From assembly GCA_958402075.1 (NCBI GenBank), contig CATXSD010000018.1, forward strand, positions 1-37,288: a DNA stretch of 37,288 nt, in the 5' to 3' direction. Positions 31,537 through 37,288 of this stretch are shown here, piece by piece (the stretch's first letter is position 1; every line of letters begins with the position of its first letter). The position numbers and the translations under genes were made by a program. The notes beneath the pieces were generated by a model. It worked only from the letters and a program-made list of their open reading frames with translations. It had not been told where the DNA came from and did not search any database. The DNA comes from Mediterranea massiliensis (lineage in GTDB: Bacteria; Bacteroidota; Bacteroidia; Bacteroidales; Bacteroidaceae).

Positions 31537-32393
31537 ACTCCGAAAATGGTTTTGCAGGACAGGTGTGCCGCCTCCGCATTGGGTAGGCAGGCCAGGTGGT
31601 AGACAGGCACTTGGGTCAGGATATCGTTCAAAACTTCGCTGATGGAGTCGTACAGCTTTTCATCGTAGGCGAAGTCGGGAGGACAGGACGGGTGGAGAGC
31701 GGCGTATGCCTGCATCACGTTCAGTTTCCTGATTTCGTTGTAGGGAGCCTGCGACAGGCGCACACAGCCTACGAGCTCATGCATCTCCGTCTTGTAGCAC
31801 GGAGTCTTTCCGCTCCAGGGGCTGCCATATACGTAGGGGATGCCGTTGTGTATGCGGACGATGGGGCTGTCGTCGTTCAGCAGGGTGGCTCCCGCAATAT
31901 TCTCCCGCCACAGGCGGGTGTGGGTGCTTTTGCCGGTACCGCTTTCGCCCAGAAAGAGCACCGCCTTGTCGCGGAATACGATGGCACTGGTATGGATGGC
32001 CACCACCTTGTGGGGAGCTATCAGGATGCCGAAGGCAATCCAGCAGGCAAAGCGCAGCAGGTTGTGGTCCAGATTTCCGTGAACACAGGCCTTGTTCGCT
32101 CCTTGTGGTACCCATATCTGGAGGGGGGGGGCGTCGTGTGCGTGGTAGCGTGTGGCAAACAAGTAACCTTTTTCGTAACGTCCGAAGCAGTTCTTTGTCA
32201 GTTCCTGTTCTGTTTGATAGAGTTTGGTTGTGAAGTCGGGAGCCGGTTCCTCGGTCCACATGATGTGGAAGTGGGCCTCTCCGGCCGTCTCGGCGGCAAA
32301 GGTGCCGAAGCCCCTGATGCCGGCCACGGCCTTCACCAGCGGCTCGCCTTCCATGCGGAGGCGGAATCCTGCGATCAGATAGTCTTGTATCAT
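31533..32393 (-). CDS. HPr-kinase-like P-loop protein
   Basis: A 286-residue protein with the HprK C-terminal fold: HTSAIVFRDKAVLFLGESGT leading into Walker A GESGTGKST (149-157), then LLNDDSPIV (about 171-179) and VYGSPWSGK (about 188-196), corresponding to HprK's DDSP and GxPW motifs. The N-terminal 120 residues are not HprK-like. Such proteins occur in lasso-peptide and related clusters, where some phosphorylate the peptide. Here a peptide Ser is a possible target (inference). The gene contains a run of nine C on the coding strand (32131-32123), which could slip and switch the gene. It overlaps the peptidase gene by 4 bases and follows the ABC gene by 14. Confidence 0.85.
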   Translation of the reverse strand: MIQDYLIAGFRLRMEGEPLVKAVAGIRGFGTFAAETAGEAHFHIMWTEEPAPDFTTKLYQTEQELTKNCFGRYEKGYLFATRYHAHDAPPLQIWVPQGANKACVHGNLDHNLLRFACWIAFGILIAPHKVVAIHTSAIVFRDKAVLFLGESGTGKSTHTRLWRENIAGATLLNDDSPIVRIHNGIPYVYGSPWSGKTPCYKTEMHELVGCVRLSQAPYNEIRKLNVMQAYAALHPSCPPDFAYDEKLYDSISEVLNDILTQVPVYHLACLPNAEAAHLSCKTIFGV

Positions 32394-32407
32394 ACTCTCA
32401 TTTCTTT

Positions 32408-34027
32408 TTAGCTTAAGTCAAATATGCGGTCGCACACCTTCAGCGAGCTCTCGCGGTGGGCGATGATAATCAGGGTCAGTTCGTGGTATTGCTCGGACAG
32501 CTCCTCCAGCGCCTGGTTGATTTCGCTTTCCGTCCGGCTGTCCAGTGCCGAGGTGGCCTCGTCGAAGAACAGCACCTCGGCCTTCTTGTAGAGCGCACGC
32601 GCGATGCCGATGCGCTGCTTCTGTCCGCCGGACAGGCGGCTGCCGTATTCGCCCAGCGGAGTGTCCAGCCCTTGGGGAAGTTCTGCTGTCCAGTCCTTCA
32701 GGCTCACTTGTGTCAGTACCTCCATGACGCGTTGGCGGTCGGGGTGCGCGTCGCCCAGGGCCACGTTGTCCAGCAGCGAGCCCTCGATGATGAAGATTTC
32801 CTGCGGCACGTAGCCCACCAGCCGGTGCCAGCCGTGGCGGTTGGCTGGGGTCAACTTCCGGCCGTCCACCCGTATCTCTCCTTCCGTAGGCTCCAGGAAC
32901 CCCAGCAGCAGGTTGAACAGGGTCGACTTGCCCGAGCCGCTGGGCCCTCTGACGCCGATGCGTTCGCCCCGGCGGATGGCGAGGTTCACGCCGCTGAACA
33001 GCAGCTTGCCGTCGGGGAAGGCGAAGCCCAGATTGTGCAGCGTCAGCTCGTGTTCGAAGGTGAATGGCTCTTCCTCTCCCTCTTCGGGCGTGCAGGCTTC
33101 GTTCAGTCCGTCCCGGACAATCTCGATGGAGTGGGAGGCGTTCTGCAGCGTTACCCAGCTGTTCAGGATGCTGCGCATGGCCGGTATCAGGCGGAAGGCG
33201 GCGATGGCAAACACGCCGCTCACGATGCTCAGGTCGCTGCGACCGGCTCCTATCAGCAGGGCGATGCCCGCCACGATGGCCGCTTCGCTCAGGAACTGTG
33301 GAAACAGCTGGTAGCGTTCCATGCGCAGGCGGCTGCGTACGATGCTCTGCATGCCCTGGTCGAACGCCGTCAGCGAGGTGCCGAAGGCCTGGGCTATCTC
33401 CAGCTCGGCATAGCCGCGGAAGGCCTCGACTACCGTGCGGCTCTGCTTTCGTCTGGCTTCCAGCTCTTCCTGGCCATACAGGCGCAGCTTGCGTCTCACC
33501 ACGGCGGTGTAGATCAGGGCCAGCGGCAGGAAGGCCGCGCACAGCAGCAGGCCGGCCACGGGCTCCCACACCACCAGGGTCACCATCATGAAGAGGATGA
33601 GGATGGCGTCGCCCGCTATGCGGAAGAGGGGCGAGAGCACGCAGAGGCAGAACAGGTAGCACACGTAGTTCACCTCGTGTCCCAGCTGTACGCTGCTCTT
33701 GCTCTTGAGGAACAGCAGACCCCGGCGGTAGTAGTTGACGAACATCCGCCGGCTGAAGTCGCGGTACACCTCCAGCTGGAAGCTGCTTTCCACCCGTGCC
33801 AGGGCCACGACCAGGGCGTTCTTCAGCACCACGAAGCCCATCACCGCCAGACAGAGCAGCAGCATCTGCGTCCGGCTGCCCTCGGGGCGCAGCACGGCCA
33901 GCAGTAGCGGTATCAGTGCCGCCACGCCCGCAAAGTCGAGCACGGCGCGCACCAGTACCGCCACGGCCACCTGCCAGCTGCGCCGGCGGGCTTTGGGAGG
34001 AAGTAGGGCAAGGATTTCTTTTATCAT
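32408..34027 (-). CDS. ABC exporter (fused membrane and ATPase domains)
   Basis: A 539-residue half-transporter. Residues about 15-300 hold six transmembrane segments (AVLDFAGVAALIPLLLAVL, AAIVAGIALLIGAGR). The ATPase spans about 325-539: Walker A GPSGSGKST, Q-loop GYVPQEIFIIEG, signature LSGGQKQRIGIARAL, Walker B VLFFDEATSALD and switch His in IIIAHRESS. It has no C39 peptidase domain, so any leader would be cleaved by another enzyme such as the S24/S26 protein encoded two genes later. Start ATG 34027 is only 3-6 bases from the predicted transcript start. First gene of the ABC-kinase-peptidase operon. It probably exports the mature peptide across the inner membrane (inference). Confidence 0.9.
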   Translation of the reverse strand: MIKEILALLPPKARRRSWQVAVAVLVRAVLDFAGVAALIPLLLAVLRPEGSRTQMLLLCLAVMGFVVLKNALVVALARVESSFQLEVYRDFSRRMFVNYYRRGLLFLKSKSSVQLGHEVNYVCYLFCLCVLSPLFRIAGDAILILFMMVTLVVWEPVAGLLLCAAFLPLALIYTAVVRRKLRLYGQEELEARRKQSRTVVEAFRGYAELEIAQAFGTSLTAFDQGMQSIVRSRLRMERYQLFPQFLSEAAIVAGIALLIGAGRSDLSIVSGVFAIAAFRLIPAMRSILNSWVTLQNASHSIEIVRDGLNEACTPEEGEEEPFTFEHELTLHNLGFAFPDGKLLFSGVNLAIRRGERIGVRGPSGSGKSTLFNLLLGFLEPTEGEIRVDGRKLTPANRHGWHRLVGYVPQEIFIIEGSLLDNVALGDAHPDRQRVMEVLTQVSLKDWTAELPQGLDTPLGEYGSRLSGGQKQRIGIARALYKKAEVLFFDEATSALDSRTESEINQALEELSEQYHELTLIIIAHRESSLKVCDRIFDLS

Positions 34028-34036
34028 AACAGGTCG

Positions 34037-34068
34037 CAAAGTTACTCGCTTGCCGTGGTTTATGCAAA
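34037..34068 (-). promoter_or_regulatory. Promoter of the ABC-kinase-peptidase operon
   Basis: On the minus strand TTTG (RC of 34065-34068), 20-base spacer, exact TAACTTTG (RC of 34037-34044). The -7 box ends ten bases before the ATG at 34027, so the mRNA is almost leaderless. Confidence 0.8.
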
Positions 34069-34290
34069 TTTGGGGAGGAGAAAATAGTTTCAGCTTTTCT
34101 TCGTCCTTTTGCTTCTCCAGTCGTCCCTGATCGCTTATGCAACTCCTGCACTGGATGTGGGATCTACAAGGTATTATGTGGTTAAAAGTGTTTTTTGAAT
34201 TATAATCTTGCATCCGATTATTTCCTAAGGGAAGAACTGGAGGTAGCATGAATGAGGCTTTACGTTATCTTTTACTGTGTTATACAAAGA

Positions 34291-34333
34291 AAGGGGATAA
34301 ACCAGAATAACACGTATTCTGACTTATCCCCTT
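34291..34333 (-). terminator. Strong two-part terminator of the fimbrillin-like gene
   Basis: AAGGGGATAA (34291-34300) pairs with TTATCCCCTT (34324-34333), and inside CAGAATA pairs with TATTCTG around the loop ACACG. T-rich sequence follows on the minus strand. It isolates the fimbrillin-like gene from the ABC operon downstream. Confidence 0.85.
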
Positions 34334-34375
34334 GACCTTATATAGGACTATTCAATTAAAAGAACTTCACTATTA

Positions 34376-36844
34376 TTATTTGTTCTGAGTCCATGTTCCG
34401 TAAACTTCTACATTTCCTGCTGTAGGTTCTACATCTCCACACAGGATTTCAGCACCTGCCTGAATAATCAGTTTGGCAGAATCATTAACTTTAACTGAAC
34501 CTGTTCCCAAACCTAATTTTGCACCGCTTTCCAATATAGTAGTACCACTTTCTACAATAAATTCAGGTTGTGCTGTAGCACCCTTGAACCATACTTTGTT
34601 ACCGTCTTGTCCCTTGATGTTCAAGTTTCCAGCAACTCTTACTGACAAGTCCGCTTCTTCACCGATAATTGCAACTTCTGTTTCATTTTCGGCCGGATCA
34701 ATGGTCAATGTACCTGAAATATACAATATCTTAGCATTACTTTTCTTAACGAGATTTGCAACTTCTGAAGCTTTCTTTTCATCAGAAACAACCACATAGA
34801 TTGATTCACTAGTAGACTTCTGTACATACGGGCTAAGAACTGTGTTGTCAACATATCCGTTGCTTGCATCATTAGATTGCAGACGAGCATCAACGTCTTT
34901 CATTATAATATATGAATCATTAGTAATATTTTTGATGACACCGCTGTTCTCAATCATAGCATTGTACATATATCCCTTAGAACCAATGTTATAAGGGAAG
35001 GAACCCTCGTTGTAATAGGCAGCATCACTTGGAACTTCTATTGTACCAGTCTTGGCAACTACAATCTTACCTTTATTTACACTATTTATACTACCTTCCA
35101 AAACCCAGTTACCGTTTACATAGATCTTACCATCTACATAACCATTGTTGATAGCCTCAGCTTCGTTGATAATCTTACCAGTCAAAGTAGTCTTTTCATT
35201 GATTGTCATTTCACCCCAGTTAGTGATACCGAAGGAATAGTTTGCATCTGATGCAAATACAACTTTACCAGTCACATCATTTGTGAAATCACCTATCTTT
35301 GTTATTGCTATTGAAATGGCTTTATCATTTGCACTATCGAATGTAATAGTACCCTTATTAACCAAATTGTTCGCAGTAAATTCATTACCTGCTACAACAA
35401 TGCTGGCACCTTCTTCGTTGGTCAGAGAAGCTGGAGCAACTGCTGCAAAGTCGGCGCTCAGGGCCAGGTTGGCTTCATTAACGACAGCAAGAGTATTTTC
35501 AGATACAAACTGAACGCGGTTCAGGGCATTGGCCGGAGCATCAGTCGGAATCGTTACTTTTGCTGTACCTTTGAGTTGCAGATTCAGTTTGCTGTTGGCA
35601 GCCAATACATCGTAAACGGCCTTGCTCAAGGTTACATCGTTGGCGATATTGGCTACAATGGCACCCTGTGTATTCTTGTTCCAGGTAACCAAGTCTTCCA
35701 GGTCACGAGTAGAAGAAATATTCATTTCACCCGGAGTTCTAAAAGCTTTTTCATCCAATGTGATGTAAGTGATATGGCCATCGTTGTATTCATACGTTGT
35801 CAAAGGATTCTGAACCTTGATGTCATCGCCATCCATATCTTGCGTATCATCTTCTGACAAGTCTATAGTAACCAGTCCCTTGTCTGTGTAGAGTTCCAAT
35901 TTGAGGCCGTCCAATTTACCATCAGAATTATTATCCAGCATGCTTGCAGGAGGAAGCATAATGTATGAAGTGAATTTACCACCGTTGTTCAGAGTCTGAC
36001 CCTTTTCGCCGAATACTAAGCAAACTTTAGAGGTAACATCGTCGTCATTCTTGCTGACAATTTTCATGATTTCTGCTCTCTTGGTAGCTGCTGTCCAATT
36101 AGGATTGATAACAAAACTCGTATTATCGAACTTACCAGCTCCCCCGTTTTCTTCGTCTGCCGGTCTCACTTCCAGTACAGTAGGGAAATTTATAGGAGTT
36201 GTTTCTCCGTCTGTACCAGTAATTGCAATTCTGTATACAGTGAACGGGTTACCCGTATTATTGGTAATGTTGAAAGCCGGGAAAGCCAGCAACGGTTCCA
36301 TCGTCAGGTTGGTGATAACCTCATGATCGCCTTTTGTCGGGTCGGCTACAATCGGTGCATATGCTGCAAACAGCTGGTTATCCAATACACTTGAAGTGGC
36401 AGCGCCGTCTTCCAATACCTGGTTTGTAGGAACGATAATGCGGATAGGAGTACGCTTGCCACCCAGGTTGCTGTTGTACGGATAGTAGAAGAAGTAGTTA
36501 CCTTCCTGCATTACAGCTTCTGTATTTGTCCAATTGCCATCATCCTGGCGTGTGAAAGGATAGTTGCTTTGGATATAGTCTCTCAGAGTAAATTGAGCGA
36601 ACCAATTGTCTTGTTCGCCTGTAAATTCATCCATCAGACAGGCTCCGAACTTGTCTCCGTTTTCCCACTTGTATTCGCCATCAAAGGCCAGACGTGTAGT
36701 AGGTTCATCGAATCTGATGGTCACATTTTCCACTACCTTGCGGTTACTCAAGGAAGTGTTTTCATTGCTGTTCAGCAGTTCTTCCTGCGAACAGGCTACC
36801 AAAAGCAATGGCATTGCCATCGCAGCCAAATGTCTTGTCTTCAT
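34376..36844 (-). CDS. Large fimbrillin-like surface lipoprotein with beta-solenoid-like C-terminal half
   Basis: An 822-residue lipoprotein (MKTRHLAAMAMPLLLVAC, lipid Cys18). Residues about 38-360 resemble fimbrillin/Mfa-like N-terminal domains: VTIRFDEPTTRLAFDGEYKW, ENGDKFGACLMDEF, NYFFYYPYN and YAPIVADPTKG. Residues about 400-822 hold repeated short strand-turn units (LVNKGTITFDSANDKAISIA, VNKGKIVVAKTGTIEVPS, MIENSGVIKNITNDSYII, AKLGLGTGSVKVNDSAKLII) that suggest a beta-helix or solenoid. It probably sits on the cell surface as a fimbria-like subunit or adhesin; no chaperone or anchor gene is adjacent. Composition is more AT-rich than its left neighbours. A 41-residue peptide gene lies 97 bases upstream on the same strand and may share its transcript. 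Confidence 0.78.
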   Translation of the reverse strand: MKTRHLAAMAMPLLLVACSQEELLNSNENTSLSNRKVVENVTIRFDEPTTRLAFDGEYKWENGDKFGACLMDEFTGEQDNWFAQFTLRDYIQSNYPFTRQDDGNWTNTEAVMQEGNYFFYYPYNSNLGGKRTPIRIIVPTNQVLEDGAATSSVLDNQLFAAYAPIVADPTKGDHEVITNLTMEPLLAFPAFNITNNTGNPFTVYRIAITGTDGETTPINFPTVLEVRPADEENGGAGKFDNTSFVINPNWTAATKRAEIMKIVSKNDDDVTSKVCLVFGEKGQTLNNGGKFTSYIMLPPASMLDNNSDGKLDGLKLELYTDKGLVTIDLSEDDTQDMDGDDIKVQNPLTTYEYNDGHITYITLDEKAFRTPGEMNISSTRDLEDLVTWNKNTQGAIVANIANDVTLSKAVYDVLAANSKLNLQLKGTAKVTIPTDAPANALNRVQFVSENTLAVVNEANLALSADFAAVAPASLTNEEGASIVVAGNEFTANNLVNKGTITFDSANDKAISIAITKIGDFTNDVTGKVVFASDANYSFGITNWGEMTINEKTTLTGKIINEAEAINNGYVDGKIYVNGNWVLEGSINSVNKGKIVVAKTGTIEVPSDAAYYNEGSFPYNIGSKGYMYNAMIENSGVIKNITNDSYIIMKDVDARLQSNDASNGYVDNTVLSPYVQKSTSESIYVVVSDEKKASEVANLVKKSNAKILYISGTLTIDPAENETEVAIIGEEADLSVRVAGNLNIKGQDGNKVWFKGATAQPEFIVESGTTILESGAKLGLGTGSVKVNDSAKLIIQAGAEILCGDVEPTAGNVEVYGTWTQNK

Positions 36845-36941
36845 TTTCTTTATAAATAATTTGTTTACGTTTCTTTTTGATTTGCTTCAAATAGTGAAAC
36901 TCACCTTAAACTCTCATAAAAGAACAGGCTTTCGCCTCTTC

Positions 36942-37067
36942 TTATTCCGGCAGATTTACATCACCACCACCGAAACTAGGATCTGATGCTGATGCAGAAT
37001 AACCTTTTTCAACCATTACCTCCAGAATTTCCACTTCCGGAGCTACATAAAACTTTTCCATTTCCAT
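36942..37067 (-). CDS. 41-residue peptide with Tyr-x-x-Pro leader motif, candidate modified-peptide precursor
   Basis: A short gene of 41 codons plus stop. It opens MEMEKFYVAPEVEILEVMVE and ends KGYSASASDPSFGGGDVNLP plus Glu. The first half is acidic and probably helical or extended, with Tyr7-x-x-Pro10-x-Val12. The second half is short, Ser- and Gly-rich, with no Cys. Small Bacteroidales proteins of the form MxKxYxxPExE... followed by a Gly/Ser tail are frequent and unexplained. The YxxPx(L/V) word is the known contact site for RRE domains in lasso-peptide leaders. A second ATG two codons later (37061) could be the real start. Clean stop and ordinary codon use support a real gene; the function is inferred. 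Confidence 0.65.
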   Translation of the reverse strand: MEMEKFYVAPEVEILEVMVEKGYSASASDPSFGGGDVNLPE

Positions 37068-37288
37068 AATTTTTTAGCTTTAAATTGTTAATAATTAATA
37101 AATAATTGTTTAATGTTCGACAAAATGTTTTTTTGATATCTCCTTTCTACTTATATCTATTCTCTTCTCTACCGGTGAATGAAACTTTTCCATCTTCCGA
37201 TGTCCGGCTTCCGCCGCGCGTCTACACCTTATTATATATATAGGCATTCACGCCTCCCCGCTTCTCTCACCACCCCCTTCCACAGCAC
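37068..37288. other. Right-edge region upstream of the small peptide gene
   Basis: AT-rich leader (37068-37140), then mixed sequence. A weak promoter candidate on the minus strand has TTTG near 37124, 20 bases, then TATTAATT. A 27-codon frame on the minus strand (37110-37193) begins MEKF like the peptide downstream but shows no further similarity. Nothing else is supported. Confidence 0.4.

Larger units (their letters stand above)
34028..34375. other. Intergenic region between the cassette and the fimbrillin-like gene
   Basis: It contains the ABC operon promoter at the left and the fimbrillin terminator at 34291-34333. The middle (about 34069-34290) shows no gene; the open frame into the ABC gene from 34249 runs through the promoter and is not likely to be translated. 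Confidence 0.5.

Noticed and set aside
29544..34027. Calling the cassette a lasso-peptide cluster
   Set aside because: No asparagine-synthetase-like cyclase or transglutaminase-like leader protease is present in the window; only the accessory-type genes are.
34028..34249. 74-residue N-terminal extension of the ABC exporter
   Set aside because: It passes through a perfect promoter and has no resemblance to ABC transporter N-termini; ATG 34027 matches the usual start.
37110..37193. 27-codon frame upstream of the small peptide, beginning MEKF
   Set aside because: Only the first four residues resemble the peptide downstream (MEKF). It has no YxxP motif, and it covers the likely promoter region.

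Overview
The window looks like a chromosomal segment from Bacteroidales, most likely Bacteroides or Phocaeicola. The evidence is the promoter form TTTG-N19-21-TAnnTTTG, found upstream of many genes here, and the gene families present: NVEALA peptide, 6-bladed beta-propeller lipoprotein, fimbrillin-like lipoprotein, fused NfnAB-type oxidoreductase, MeaB, LytS/LytTR pair and Ser-type sulfatase. I saw no rRNA, tRNA, CRISPR array or insertion sequence.

Layout. 1-1985 (minus): fmt, rpe and the start of comEC. 1986-9221: an apparently accessory block. It holds a VapE/DUF3874 helicase-like gene, about 1 kb of repeat-rich DNA without a gene, and a plus-strand operon of thioredoxin-like lipoprotein, NVEALA peptide, beta-propeller lipoprotein, O-antigen-ligase/TPR membrane protein and type I signal peptidase. 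9222-11577 (minus): ClC channel and threonylcarbamoyl-AMP synthase. 11750-16277 (plus): sulfatase, then a TPR sensor kinase and a LytTR response regulator. 16427-23129 (minus): small exported protein, NfnAB fusion, FucP-type sugar transporter, serS, rpmA and rplU. 23433-29366 (plus): CPA1 antiporter, DUF1573 protein, meaB and an OmpA-family porin.

29544-34027 is a compact peptide-maturation-like cassette. It has a PqqD/RRE-like protein, a nucleotidyltransferase-fold protein, an S24/S26 peptidase with a Ser/His pair, an HPr-kinase-like ATPase and an ABC exporter. To its right (34376-37067, minus) are a large fimbrillin-like lipoprotein and, upstream of it, a 41-residue peptide. The peptide starts with a Tyr-x-x-Pro-x-Val motif like the one that PqqD-like recognition domains bind in lasso-peptide leaders, and ends in a Ser/Gly-rich tail.

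The two most interesting systems are this cassette with its candidate peptide substrate, and the NVEALA operon. Each pairs a small peptide with its own signal-peptidase-like enzyme. Functional links in both are inferred from domains and gene order, not shown.
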